A DNA stretch of 64,000 bases. Origin: Actinomyces sp. 432 (lineage in GTDB: Bacteria > Actinomycetota > Actinomycetes > Actinomycetales > Actinomycetaceae). Numbering within the stretch: the first letter of the stretch is position 1; every line of letters begins with the position of its first letter. The notes under the pieces were generated by a model. That model had not been told where the DNA came from. It saw only the letters and a list, made by a program, of their open reading frames with translations, and ran no database searches. This document shows positions 40,195-48,616 of the stretch, piece after piece. The position numbers and the translations under genes are program-made. The stretch is from positions 2,046,001-2,110,000 of the forward strand of contig NZ_CP025249.1 of assembly GCF_009930875.1 (NCBI RefSeq), in the 5' to 3' direction.

Positions 40195-40571
40195 CGACCG
40201 CCTCGTCCGAACGGGAAGCGCGGGCGCTTGGGGCCGGAGCCGCCCTGGTCGCCGTCACCGCCGGGCCGCATCTGCAGATAGATCTCCTTGCAGGTGGGGC
40301 ACACCGGGTACTTGGACGCGTCCCGCTTGGGAACCCAGAGCTTTCCGCACAGGGCGACTACGGGGCGACCGGTGCGCATCGCCGCCTCGGCCTTGCGCTT
40401 GTCGGCGTAGTGGGCGAAGCGGTCTGCATCGCCGTCGTCGGTCGACTTCAGCTCCTCGCGCTCGAGAACGGCCGTTCCCGCAGACTGACTGGGCTCGCCG
40501 ACCGGGCCGGCGGGAGAGGCGGGACCGGCGGGATCGGTGCTGGCCTGAGGCCCGACGGAGATCTGACGCAT
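40191..40571 (-). CDS. DUF3039 family protein
   Basis: A 126-residue protein. The conserved core is DRFAHYADKRKAEAAMRTGRPVVALCGKLWVPKRDASKYPVCPTCKEIY, here named by its ends: it contains ALCG and CPTC, a likely zinc-binding C-x(n)-C-x2-C ribbon. The N-terminus is low-complexity and the C-terminus is basic (GPKRPRFPFGRGGR). The function is unknown. The family is consistently paired with the helicase that follows, suggesting a nucleic-acid-binding partner. The ATG is at 40569-40571. Confidence 0.85.
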   Translation of the reverse strand: MRQISVGPQASTDPAGPASPAGPVGEPSQSAGTAVLEREELKSTDDGDADRFAHYADKRKAEAAMRTGRPVVALCGKLWVPKRDASKYPVCPTCKEIYLQMRPGGDGDQGGSGPKRPRFPFGRGGR

Positions 40572-40689
40572 GCCGCACAGTGTATGCCGCCCGGCAGGTG
40601 CAGCCACGACCGGGCGCCTGTGGCGACTCTCTCCCCGACGTTCTCGCCGCGCGATCCTCCTCGCCACCTCTCCAGCCCCTCGGGAGCAC

Positions 40690-40735
40690 CAGTGCGGCCG
40701 GCACCTGGCCCACAGACCACGCACCGGCCGCACTG
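40690..40735 (-). terminator. Terminator-like hairpin downstream of nagB
   Basis: A perfect 12-bp inverted repeat CAGTGCGGCCGG/CCGGCCGCACTG with a 22-nt loop, 49 bp beyond the nagB stop. There is no U-tract. Confidence 0.55.
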
Positions 40736-40783
40736 ACACCGGCAGTAACGGCAGGCTGCCGCCGGGCCGCCGTCGGGGCACTG

Positions 40784-41521
40784 CTAGTGCTGCTTGAGCA
40801 TGCCGGCGGCCTCGCGGTCGATGAGCACCAGGGCGTCGGGGTGGTTCTGCATGACGGTGGCCGGCCAGTCGGGGGTGATCTCGCCCTCCACCAGGTGGGC
40901 GATGGCCTCGGCCTTGTTGGCGCCGGTGGCGATCAGCACCAGCTTGCGTGCCTTCATGATGGTGCCGAGCCCCTGGGTGAGGCAGTGGGTGGGGACGGCA
41001 TCGATATCGCCGTCGAAGAAGCGGGCGTTGTCCGAGCGGGTCTGCTCGGTGAGCACGTCCACGTGGGTGGCGGAGTCCAGCGGCCCGCCGGGCTCGTTGA
41101 AGCCGATGTGCCCGTCGGCACCGATGCCCAGGATCTGCAGGTCGCAGTAGCCGGCGGCCGCCATCTGTGACTCGTAGTCCGCGCAGGCCTGCTCCAGGTC
41201 GTCCGCGAGCGCGTCGGGGCCGTGCAGGGCCCCGGGGGCCATGTCCACCCGCGAGCGCAGGTTGCGCTCCATGAAGGTGGCGTAGCGCTCGGGGTGTCCC
41301 TCGGGCAGGCCGACGTACTCGTCGAGCATGAAGCCGGTGACGTCCTTGAAGGAGACGCGGCCGGCGGCGCAGCGGCGGGTGAGCTCGTCGTACAGGGGCA
41401 GGGGGCTGGAGCCGGTGGCGGTGCCGAGTACGGCGTTCGGCTTCTCGTTCAGCAGGGATTCGATGGCATCGGCGGCGCGGGAGGCGATCTCCTCGGCCGT
41501 GTCGAGTATGACAAGCTCCAT
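40784..41521 (-). CDS. nagB: Glucosamine-6-phosphate deaminase
   Basis: Converts glucosamine-6-phosphate to fructose-6-phosphate and ammonia, the last step of amino-sugar breakdown. It has 245 residues. The substrate loop ATGSSPLPLYDEL, FMLDEYVGLPEGHPERY with the catalytic Asp, and LGIGADGHIGFNEPG (with the ring-opening His) are all present. It lacks the C-terminal allosteric tail of the E. coli enzyme. AAGGAAA precedes the ATG by 9 bp. It is monocistronic between two hairpins. It would complete the sialic-acid route encoded at 44986-53401, although nagA is not in this window. Confidence 0.94.
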   Translation of the reverse strand: MELVILDTAEEIASRAADAIESLLNEKPNAVLGTATGSSPLPLYDELTRRCAAGRVSFKDVTGFMLDEYVGLPEGHPERYATFMERNLRSRVDMAPGALHGPDALADDLEQACADYESQMAAAGYCDLQILGIGADGHIGFNEPGGPLDSATHVDVLTEQTRSDNARFFDGDIDAVPTHCLTQGLGTIMKARKLVLIATGANKAEAIAHLVEGEITPDWPATVMQNHPDALVLIDREAAGMLKQH

Positions 41522-41643
41522 GGTTGGTTTTCCTTATGCTGCTTGGGTGAAGCGGACCCGCGGCCTCTTCCGCGAGGCCGGTGGACGGCGCTCCCGCGCC
41601 GCGTGCCCATGCTACGGCGTGCCGGACCGGCCCGCCGGAAGGC

Positions 41644-41671
41644 GGCGCCTTCGGGTTCGGCCGAAGGCGCC
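41644..41671 (-). terminator. Terminator-like hairpin downstream of the ABC permease gene
   Basis: A perfect 11-bp inverted repeat GGCGCCTTCGG/CCGAAGGCGCC with a 6-nt loop, 2 bp beyond the permease stop on the minus strand. Confidence 0.6.
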
Positions 41672-41673
41672 TG

Positions 41674-43404
41674 TCATGCGGCATCGTGCCCGGGCCAGGA
41701 TCGGATGGTGGCAAGCACCTCGGCGTAGCGCCGGTCCAGGACGCGTCCGCCGAGTACCGATCCGATCCAAGCCGCTGCCCCACCCCATAACGCGCCGCCA
41801 GCCAGCAGCGGCCAGCCCCAGGGCCAGGCCTCCAGCACCACAACGGCGATCAGCGCCACCAGGACCGGCAGGCAGACCACGCCAATCACCAGCATTCCCA
41901 CCATCTGCAGCAGCGCCGCGATGAATGCGGTGCCGGAGGTACGCGACTTCATGGGGTTCTCACCCGGCGCGTTCGTCTCATAGGGAAGCGCCGCACTGGC
42001 CAGACTCGACCAGGCCAGCGATCCGCCGTATATTCCCAGGCTTGCCCCCAGGTAGGCGGGGACCTGCGCCCAGTTGCCCGTCAGCCAGCCGCTGAGCAGC
42101 AGCACGACGGCGAGCAGGGGCAGCTGCCACATAGCCACCGCAAGCGCGCGCCCGCGGCGATCGCTGCGCCCGGGCAGCCCGGCAGCAATATGGGTCCACA
42201 AAGCCGTGGAATCGAAGGCCAGGTCGTCGTGAGTCATCCAGCCGGCCAGCAGTGCGGTGAGCAGCCCCACGATGAACAGTGCGCCCGGCGCCTGCCCCGG
42301 GGAGAAGCTGGCGCCGGTGAAGACTACGGTGCTCCCACTGGCGGTGGAGTCCGTCATGGTGCTGTAGTTGGTTCCGATAGTCCCGACGAACACCGCGATA
42401 ACAAGGATGACTGCCGCCACCTGTACCAGGTAGCGCGGGTCGGTGCGCCAGTAGCGCAGGCAGCGTGCGGCCACGGCCGCCGTCGGGCCGGAGCTGATCC
42501 GCTCCAGCCGGCGCTGCCAGGGCAGCACGTCGATTGCGCCGTCCTTAGCGGACTCGCCCCCGGGCACCGACGCCGCGGCGTATGCGTGGGAGCGGGTGCG
42601 GCTACGTGCGGGCCCAGTCATGACACGGACCACGACCCGGTGCCAGATCGGCGCCAGTACCAGCGGCAGGGCGACCGCCCCAGTGCTCAGCGCCACCGCC
42701 GCCGCCATCTCGCCCTGGGCTAGGTATCCGGGTGCCGCGAGCGCCCAGCCGAATGGTGTCAGCCCCAGGACCCTGGCGATCGTCATCACCCCGCTCAGAT
42801 CGAACTGCTCCATATCCAGCACCGCATTCAGCAGGGAGGGCAGCAGGGCGAGCGCCATGACCGCGAAGAAGCCGACGACGGCAAGCAGGTCGCGGCCGCG
42901 GCGGGAGGAGGAGACCCCCGCGCCTACGACGATGCTGCGCCCCAGCAGCACGCAGGTAGCCAGGCAGGCAGGGGCCAGTGCCAGCGCCAGCAGGGCGGCG
43001 CCTAGCCGCCCTGCGACGGCCCAGGTCAGGGCCGGGGTGAGCAGCACCATCCCGGTGATTATGCCGGGCACCCCGGCGGCGCCGGCCACCGCCAGTCCTC
43101 GGCTCAGGGCGCGGGAAGGCGCTGCCCAGGCGGCCATTGCGCGCGGATCCAGAGTCACGTCGACGCCGGTAAGCAGCAGTGGCGCTACCGCCCAGCCGAC
43201 GGTGGTGACGGCGCCGACTGCGCCTATAACCGCGGTCGCCGCAGCCGTGTCGGCATGTCCCAGGGCGATGGCCCCGACGACCAGCGGGGCCAGCATTCCC
43301 AGCGCACCCGCAGTCCCCAGGACCAGGCCGATCGCGGCCCAGGTATTGCTGCGCAGCGCGTTGAGGGTTATACGCCACCTCAGGCGGACGAGGGTCGCAA
43401 CCAT
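41674..43404 (-). CDS. ABC exporter membrane subunit
   Basis: A 576-residue membrane protein with about 12 hydrophobic segments in two sets, separated by a soluble loop near residues 275-330 (RSRTRSHAYAAASVPGGESA). It has no soluble catalytic domain. The start overlaps the upstream ATPase gene by 25 bp, so the two form one transporter. The layout resembles ABC-2-type exporters for drugs, lantibiotics or lipids; the substrate cannot be told. A strong hairpin follows the stop. Confidence 0.8.
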   Translation of the reverse strand: MVATLVRLRWRITLNALRSNTWAAIGLVLGTAGALGMLAPLVVGAIALGHADTAAATAVIGAVGAVTTVGWAVAPLLLTGVDVTLDPRAMAAWAAPSRALSRGLAVAGAAGVPGIITGMVLLTPALTWAVAGRLGAALLALALAPACLATCVLLGRSIVVGAGVSSSRRGRDLLAVVGFFAVMALALLPSLLNAVLDMEQFDLSGVMTIARVLGLTPFGWALAAPGYLAQGEMAAAVALSTGAVALPLVLAPIWHRVVVRVMTGPARSRTRSHAYAAASVPGGESAKDGAIDVLPWQRRLERISSGPTAAVAARCLRYWRTDPRYLVQVAAVILVIAVFVGTIGTNYSTMTDSTASGSTVVFTGASFSPGQAPGALFIVGLLTALLAGWMTHDDLAFDSTALWTHIAAGLPGRSDRRGRALAVAMWQLPLLAVVLLLSGWLTGNWAQVPAYLGASLGIYGGSLAWSSLASAALPYETNAPGENPMKSRTSGTAFIAALLQMVGMLVIGVVCLPVLVALIAVVVLEAWPWGWPLLAGGALWGGAAAWIGSVLGGRVLDRRYAEVLATIRSWPGHDAA

Positions 43405-44192
43405 GACAGCTCCTCCCGGGACGTGCGGGCGCCGACGAGCTGGGCGAAGCGGTCCTCAAGGTCTCCGCCGGCGGCCACCTCAGCGGTAGTGCCGGCGGCG
43501 ACGACGCGTCCCTGGTCGATGATGGCCACGTGGGTGCAAAGGCGCTGCACGGTCACCATGACATGGCTGGAGATGACGACGGTGCCGCCGGCGGCGATGA
43601 AGTCAGTCAGGATGCTCTGGATGGTCTTGGCAGAGATGGGGTCTACCGCCTCGAAGGGCTCATCCAGCACCAGCACACTGGGCGAGTGGACCAGAGCGCA
43701 CGCCAGGTGCACCTTCTTTCGCATTCCGGCGGAGTAGTCCGCCACCAGCGTGGTGCCCGCATCCCACAGGTCCAGTACGTGCAGGAGCTGGGTGGCGCGG
43801 GGGATGACGACGTCGCGGGACAGGCCGCGCAGCAGCCCGGAGTAGGTGACCAGTTCCAGGCCATTGAGGCGATCGAAGGTGCGCAGGCCGTCGGGCAGCA
43901 CGCCGAGCAGGGCCTTGGCGCGGGCGGGATCAGCCCACACGTCCACGCCGTGGACCAGGGCACGGCCGGCGTCGGGCATCAGCAGGCCGGTGGCCATGGA
44001 CAAAGTGGTGGTCTTGCCGGCTCCGTTGGGGCCGACGATGCCGTACAGGCTGCCGGCGGGGATGGACAGGGAGAGCAGATTCACGGCGATCTTCTGCCCA
44101 AAGGCCTTGGCCAGGCCGTCCAGTACCAGGGCGGAACGCGGGCCGGGCGCATCCCGACCGACCGGGGGAACAGGCGATGATGGGGCGGTCAT
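43380..44192 (-). CDS. ABC transporter ATP-binding protein
   Basis: A 270-residue ATPase. Walker A is GIVGPNGAGKTTTLSMATGL, the signature motif is degenerate (VADYSAGMRKKVHLACAL, where LSGGQ is replaced by YSAGM) and Walker B is SVLVLDEPFEAVDP. The H-loop is VVISSHVMV. YSxGM signatures are typical of ABC-2 exporters. The ATG at 44190-44192 (MTAPSSPVPP) was chosen; upstream frame extension has no site. It is encoded with the membrane subunit at 41674-43404. Confidence 0.88.
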   Translation of the reverse strand: MTAPSSPVPPVGRDAPGPRSALVLDGLAKAFGQKIAVNLLSLSIPAGSLYGIVGPNGAGKTTTLSMATGLLMPDAGRALVHGVDVWADPARAKALLGVLPDGLRTFDRLNGLELVTYSGLLRGLSRDVVIPRATQLLHVLDLWDAGTTLVADYSAGMRKKVHLACALVHSPSVLVLDEPFEAVDPISAKTIQSILTDFIAAGGTVVISSHVMVTVQRLCTHVAIIDQGRVVAAGTTAEVAAGGDLEDRFAQLVGARTSREELSWLRPSSA

Positions 44193-44291
44193 ACCCGGAA
44201 GGTAGCGGTCCCGCACGCCAACCGGATCGTCCGTCAGAAGGAAGCGGGTCCCGGACTCGTAGGCGGTGGCAACTGCCGCGGGCAGGACTGC

Positions 44292-44343
44292 CGCCCTCGG
44301 CACGTAACATCTACCGACCTCGGCACGTAACGCCTACCGACCT
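44292..44343. repeat. 23-bp intergenic repeat, locus E
   Basis: One full unit flanked by two partial units. Read in the direction of hup, the core is GAGGTCGGTAGATGTTACGT and the next unit has GTAGGCGTTACGT. The orientation relative to the upstream gene is the same as at loci A and B. Confidence 0.85.
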
Positions 44344-44402
44344 GGCGGTGTCTGGTGGTGGTTGCACCATTCCGGTTTGTGAGGGAATGGTGGGGCACAA
44401 CG

Positions 44403-44437
44403 AAGGCGCGCCGCCCGTGCGGGGGGCGACGCGCCTT
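44403..44437 (-). terminator. Hairpin downstream of hup
   Basis: The arms AAGGCGCG/CGCGCCTT with a further GC-rich inner stem lie 60 bp after the hup stop. There is no clear U-tract. Confidence 0.5.
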
Positions 44438-44496
44438 GCGCGGTCGGGAGCCTCAGGCCGCCTCGGGGCCCTGACGCTCCGTGTGGCCCTTGCGGG

Positions 44497-44781
44497 TCAC
44501 TTGCCGGAGGCGGCCTTCTTCAGGGCGGAGCCGGCGGTGAGCTTCACACCGTGGCCGGCGGGAATCTGGATCTCCTCACCGGTGCGGGGGTTGCGGCCGG
44601 TACGAGCGGCGCGCTCGACGCGCTCAACACCCATCAGACCGGTGATCTTGACGGCCTCTCCCTTGGCGACGTTCTCCACCAGGACGTCCTGGAAGGCGCC
44701 GAGGAAGGCGTCGGCGTCGGTCTTGGTCAGGCCGGCCTTCTCGGCGATGGCGGCAATGAGCTCGGTGCGGTTGATGGACAT
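44497..44781 (-). CDS. hup: HU-family DNA-binding protein
   Basis: A 94-residue nucleoid protein. MSINRTELIAAIAEKAGLTKTDADAFL forms the dimerising helices, and the family hallmark GRNPRTGEEIQIPAGHGVKLTAGSALKKA forms the beta-arm and C-terminus (named by its ends). It lacks the long Lys/Ala-rich tail of mycobacterial HupB. The ATG at 44779-44781 has GAGAGG 8 bp upstream. A promoter is seen at 44864-44893. It is monocistronic, between nanE and the repeat locus. Confidence 0.95.
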   Translation of the reverse strand: MSINRTELIAAIAEKAGLTKTDADAFLGAFQDVLVENVAKGEAVKITGLMGVERVERAARTGRNPRTGEEIQIPAGHGVKLTAGSALKKAASGK

Positions 44782-44863
44782 GTATCTGCCTCTCGATCGG
44801 ATACTCGTTTGTCTAGGCGTCTGAACGACGGTTGGGCACCTCGATGCGGTGCCGCTGGCCGTA

Positions 44864-44893
44864 ACGCTATGCATAAACGGGGCGATTTGTCAG
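44864..44893 (-). promoter_or_regulatory. Promoter of hup
   Basis: Reading leftward, CTGACA (44888-44893) and TAGCGT (44864-44869) are 18 bp apart, about 80 bp upstream of the ATG. The surrounding DNA is unusually AT-rich for this window. Confidence 0.5.
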
Positions 44894-44985
44894 ATATGGC
44901 GGCATTTTCCTCGGCGTGGCGTACCGTTTTGTGGCCCACACCAAACACTTCAGGCGCATTCGCAACAAGAACCACACCGGTTCCA

Positions 44986-45675
44986 TCACCGCCGTGTGAC
45001 GGCGTCAACGAACCAGGAGGTAATGGTGGCGGGGTGGGTGATGGCCGTGCCGACCACGACGGCGAAGGCGCCATGATCCATGGCCAGCGCGGCCTGCGCC
45101 GGGGTGTGCACCCGGCCCTCTACGATTACCGGGACCCGGGCGATCGCCGCCAGTTGGTCGACGAGCTCGATATCCGGCCCGTCGGTGACGGGACGCTCAC
45201 CGGTGTATCCGGCCAGGGTGGTGCCCAGGATATCGGCGCCGGCGTCCTGCGCGGCTCGGGCATCGTCCAGGCTGCCGCAGTCGGCCATGACCAGGACGCC
45301 CGGACGGGCGGCCTTGAGCCCCGACACGGTCTGGGCGAGGGTACGGCCATCGGGGCGGGGACGTCGGGTCCCGTCCAGGGCGACGACCTGCACGCCGGTG
45401 GCAGCCACGGCGATGGCGTGGGTGAGCGTGGGAGTGATGAAGACGCCCTCATTGCCGTCCTTCCACAGCCCGATAACGGGCACGTCCACGTGCTGGGTGA
45501 TCAGGGCCAGGTCGGCCAGGCCCTGGGCGCGGATGCCGACCGCGCCCCCGGCCACGCAGGCCCGGGCGACCTGGTCCATGGTGCGCGGGTCGCGCATGGG
45601 CTCACCGGGATAGGCCTGGGAGGAGACGATCAGTCCGCCGCGCAGGCGCTCGAGTACGGGGTTGCGGGTTTGCAT
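44986..45675 (-). CDS. nanE: N-acetylmannosamine-6-phosphate 2-epimerase
   Basis: TIM-barrel enzyme of 229 residues converting ManNAc-6-P to GlcNAc-6-P. Conserved blocks are LRGGLIVSSQAYPGEPMRDPRTM, GAVGIRAQG, VIGLWK, VVALDGTRRPRP with the catalytic Asp region, VLVMADCGSLDDA, GTTLAGYT and VIVEGRVHTPAQA. The ATG has AAGGAG 6-7 bp upstream. It is the last gene of the sialic-acid operon, 84 bp after nanK, and nothing indicates a separate promoter. Confidence 0.93.
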   Translation of the reverse strand: MQTRNPVLERLRGGLIVSSQAYPGEPMRDPRTMDQVARACVAGGAVGIRAQGLADLALITQHVDVPVIGLWKDGNEGVFITPTLTHAIAVAATGVQVVALDGTRRPRPDGRTLAQTVSGLKAARPGVLVMADCGSLDDARAAQDAGADILGTTLAGYTGERPVTDGPDIELVDQLAAIARVPVIVEGRVHTPAQAALAMDHGAFAVVVGTAITHPATITSWFVDAVTRR

Positions 45676-45759
45676 ATGAGACTCCTTGATGCAGCGCGAT
45701 GATGTGGCTGGGCAGTGGGCTGAGTGACACCGCCCAGCAGCTAGGCGCCCGGGCGGGCT

Positions 45760-46791
45760 TCAGCCGGCACGGCTCAGGCTCCGGGCGGCCTCGTGGGCCG
45801 CCCCGATGATCGGCGCGGCCGTGCCCAGGGCGGCCGGCACGAGCGGCAAGTCCGTGGCCACTGGCTCGATAAGCTCACGACGCACGGTCTCGCGCAGCGG
45901 ATCCCACCAAAGCCGCCCGGAGCGGGCCAGCCCTCCGGAGATGATGACCCGGTCGGGGTCGAGCACGGTGACTACGCCGGCGATGGCCTGCCCGAGCGCG
46001 GTGGCGGCCTCGCGGTACAGGCGACGGGCGTCGGGGTCACCGGCGCGGGCGAGGCGCTCGACGGCGTGGGCGCTGACCACGTCCTGGGCGCCGGTGGCCT
46101 CCCGGTAGCGGCGGGCGATCTGGGGGCCGGCGGCCACCGCCTCGAGGTGGCCGGGCCGCCCGCAGGTGCACCGCTCCCCCGCCGCCAGGCCGCAGGGCAT
46201 GTGCCCCATCTCCCCGGCCAGGAAGTGCGCCCCGTGGTGCACGCTCCCATCCAGGATCACCGCCCCGCCGACGCCGGTGCCCACGGCCACCACCAGCGCG
46301 CAGGCGGCCCCGGCTCCGGCCCCGATCCAGGCCTCGCCGGCGGCATAGGCGTTGACGTCGTTGTCGACGTATACCGGGGGAACTGTGCCGTCCAGTCGCT
46401 CCAGGCCCGCACCGGCCAGTCGCTCGGCCACTCCCCCGGCGACATCCGTTCCGCTCCAGCCGGTGATGGCGGCGGTGGCGGAGACGACCGTGCCGCGCAC
46501 GGTGTCGATTACGCCCGCCGCGCCGATGCCGACCGCCGCCACCGGACCGGGGCGCCGCGCCGCCGTCGTGTCCGCGCCCTCGGCGGCCACGGTCACAACC
46601 AGCCCGGCTATGGTGTCGAGCATGGCGGCCGGACCCGCGTGGGACGGCGTGGGCACCTCCTGCACGGGCCCGCGTAGGGCTCCGGCGGCGTCGACGCGCG
46701 CGGCGGCGATCTTGGTGCCGCCCACGTCCACGCCCACCAGCAGCTCGCTCGGGGTGGGCCGGTAGCCATCCCGGCCGAGTACGGCTGCCAT
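45760..46791 (-). CDS. nanK: ROK-family N-acetylmannosamine kinase
   Basis: Sugar kinase of 343 residues. The phosphate-binding N-terminus is LLVGVDVGGTKIAAARVD, the catalytic Asp is in VYVDNDVNAYAAGEAW and the second ATP motif is VVAVGTGVGGAVI. The ROK zinc site reads HMPCGLAAGERCTCGRPGHLE, where the usual C-x-C-G-x2-G-C has His in place of the last Cys. ManNAc is inferred as substrate only from the flanking nanE and nanA; glucose- or GlcNAc-type ROK kinases look similar. The ATG lies 1 bp after the nanA stop. Confidence 0.88.
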   Translation of the reverse strand: MAAVLGRDGYRPTPSELLVGVDVGGTKIAAARVDAAGALRGPVQEVPTPSHAGPAAMLDTIAGLVVTVAAEGADTTAARRPGPVAAVGIGAAGVIDTVRGTVVSATAAITGWSGTDVAGGVAERLAGAGLERLDGTVPPVYVDNDVNAYAAGEAWIGAGAGAACALVVAVGTGVGGAVILDGSVHHGAHFLAGEMGHMPCGLAAGERCTCGRPGHLEAVAAGPQIARRYREATGAQDVVSAHAVERLARAGDPDARRLYREAATALGQAIAGVVTVLDPDRVIISGGLARSGRLWWDPLRETVRRELIEPVATDLPLVPAALGTAAPIIGAAHEAARSLSRAG

Positions 46792-46792
46792 C

Positions 46793-47710
46793 TCAGATCA
46801 GGCCCTGGGTGCGGGCGATTGCCAGGATCCGGGCGCGGGTCTCGCCCTCCAGGGTACGCACCGGGAAGGCCATCTCATTGGTGTCGATGGTGCCCTGGGC
46901 CGCCATGACGGTCTTGAAGGCGCCGATGCCGGACGCGTCGGCGGAGCGGCCGCGCGGCACGTACACGATCTCGAAGCCGGCGCACAACCGTTCCTGGATG
47001 GTGCGGGCCTCCTGCCAGCGCCCGGCGCGAGCAGCCTCCCACAATTCCGCGTAGGCGCGGGGCTCCACATTGCCGTAGCCGGGCACGCAGCCGTCAGCCC
47101 CCAGCAGCGCCATGCCGTCTACCACGCACTCGTGCCCGGTGAGCAGCGCCAGGGGGTGTCCGGCGGCGGCGTTGGCCGCGACCAGCCGACGGAAGCCGAC
47201 GTCATCCCCGGAGGAGTCCTTGACCCCGGCCAGCACGCCCTCCTTGCCCAGGGCCACGAGCAGGTCGCGGTCCAGCTTCTTGCCGTTCAGCCGCACGGGC
47301 ACGTCGTAGGCCAGCAGGGGCACGCTCAGCGCGGCAGCGATGGCACGGAAGTGGTCGGCGATCTCGCCGGCGTCGTTGATCGCGTAGAACGGGCAGGCGG
47401 CGACGACGGCGTCGACGCCGAGGGACTCGGCCCGCCGGGCCTGCTCGATAACCCGGTGGGCGGTGGTGTCAATGACTCCCGCAAGCACGGGTACGCGCCC
47501 GGCGGCCTGCTCCACGGCGGCGGTGAACACGGCGTCGCGCTGGGAGTCGGTCAGGTAGGCGATCTCGCCGGAGGAGCCGCCGATGAACAGTCCGTGCACG
47601 CCGGAGGTGACGAGGAAGTCGACGGTGCGGCGGAGGGAGTCAAGGTCGATCTCGCCGTGCTTGAAGGGAGTGATGACCGGCGGGATGACGCCGGTGAAGC
47701 GGGGGTCCAT
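46793..47710 (-). CDS. nanA: N-acetylneuraminate lyase (DHDPS/NAL superfamily)
   Basis: Class I aldolase of 305 residues that splits sialic acid into ManNAc and pyruvate. The Schiff-base lysine is in LAGVKDSSGDDVG, and the N-terminal GGSSGEIAYLT is the carboxylate-binding loop. The general acid/base Tyr is probably in ACPFYAINDAGE or YDVPVRLNG. Sequence alone cannot exclude another pyruvate aldolase, but the nanE/nanK/transporter context supports NanA. The ATG at 47708-47710 has AAGGAAA 8 bp upstream, directly after a 12-bp tandem repeat. An in-frame link to the upstream ATPase gene is a frameshift artefact. Confidence 0.88.
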   Translation of the reverse strand: MDPRFTGVIPPVITPFKHGEIDLDSLRRTVDFLVTSGVHGLFIGGSSGEIAYLTDSQRDAVFTAAVEQAAGRVPVLAGVIDTTAHRVIEQARRAESLGVDAVVAACPFYAINDAGEIADHFRAIAAALSVPLLAYDVPVRLNGKKLDRDLLVALGKEGVLAGVKDSSGDDVGFRRLVAANAAAGHPLALLTGHECVVDGMALLGADGCVPGYGNVEPRAYAELWEAARAGRWQEARTIQERLCAGFEIVYVPRGRSADASGIGAFKTVMAAQGTIDTNEMAFPVRTLEGETRARILAIARTQGLI

Positions 47711-47724
47711 GTGATGGTTTCCTT

Positions 47725-47772
47725 GCAGGTTGGGGTGCAGGTTGGGGTGCAGGTTGGGGTGCAGGTCGGGGT
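47725..47772. repeat. 12-bp tandem repeat (4 copies) between ATPase gene and nanA
   Basis: GCAGGTTGGGGT (plus strand) is repeated three times exactly, then once as GCAGGTCGGGGT, with no gaps. It starts 15 bp upstream of the nanA start codon, just beyond the ribosome-binding site. Confidence 0.95.
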
Positions 47773-47792
47773 GGGTTTGCGGGGCCGGCCGG

Positions 47793-48616
47793 TCAGGCCT
47801 CGAGCAGGCTGGGTACGGCGCCGAGCAGGGTGCGCGTGTACTCCTGCTGGGGCGGGCGAAGATCTCCGCGGTCGTGTTCATCTCGATGACGCGGCCGAGG
47901 TACATGACGGCGATGCGGTCGGAGACGTAGCGGACCGTGTTGATGTCGTGGCTGATGAACACCAGGCCCAGGCCGAGGGCGGCCTTCAGGTCCTGCAGCA
48001 GGTTCAGGACCTGGGCGCGCACGGACACGTCCAGGGCGGAGGTGGGCTCATCAGCGACGATGATGTCCGGGTCCAGGGCCAGCGCCCGGGCGATGGCGAC
48101 GCGCTGGCGCTGCCCGCCGGAGATCTGCCGCGGCAGCACCTCCAGGGCGCTGGGCGGCAGCCCCACCAGGTGCAGCAGGTCACGCACCCTGGCCTCCCGC
48201 TCGGCGGGCGAGCCGATGCCGTGGACGTTAAGCGGGTCGATGAGCGTGTCGTGCACGATCATGCGCGGATTCAGGGCGGTGGCGGGGTCCTGGAAGACCA
48301 CGGACACCGAGCACCCCAGGGCGCGGCGGTCGGCGGCGGAGTGCCCGAGCGGACGGCCCTTGAAGTAGACCTCTCCGCGGGTCAGCGGCTGCAGGCCGGT
48401 CATGACGCGGGCGGTAGTGGACTTCCCGCAGCCGGACTCGCCCACCAGTCCCAGCGTCTGGCCGCGGCGCACCGTCAGGGAGACGTCGTTGACGGCGTGG
48501 ACGGTGTCGGGGCGGAAGAGCTTGCCGGTACGGGACTTGTGGATCACGTGGGCGTGGCGCAGCTCGATGACCGGGTCGGTCTCGGGGGTCCAGTCGGCGT
48601 ACTTGTCGGCGCTCAT
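47793..48616 (-). CDS. Sialic-acid ABC transporter ATPase (DppF-like), with an apparent 1-nt frameshift
   Basis: Second ATPase of the importer, 274 residues when repaired. Walker A is LVGESGCGKSTTARVM, the signature is ISGGQRQRVAIARAL and Walker B is IIVADEPTSALDVS. A CCCC run on the coding strand (47849-47852) appears to lack one C. Restoring it gives FARPQQEYTRTLLGAVPSL and a stop at 47793-47795, the usual DppF C-terminus. The uncorrected frame instead runs through the tandem repeat into nanA. The ATG overlaps the stop of the preceding gene (TGATG). SiaI-like by position. Confidence 0.88.

Larger units (their letters stand above)
44193..44496. other. Gap between hup and the ABC ATPase gene
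   Basis: A 304-bp gap holding repeat locus E (44292-44343) and the hup hairpin (44403-44437). No gene is seen. Confidence 0.6.

Noticed and set aside
46793..48616. A 607-residue ABC ATPase-NanA fusion joined by an HPNL repeat linker
   Set aside because: The ATPase C-terminus is out of frame before the junction, and one base restored in the CCCC run gives the normal DppF ending and stop. nanA has its own ATG and ribosome-binding site. The HPNL repeat is only the frame-shifted reading of the 12-bp DNA repeat.
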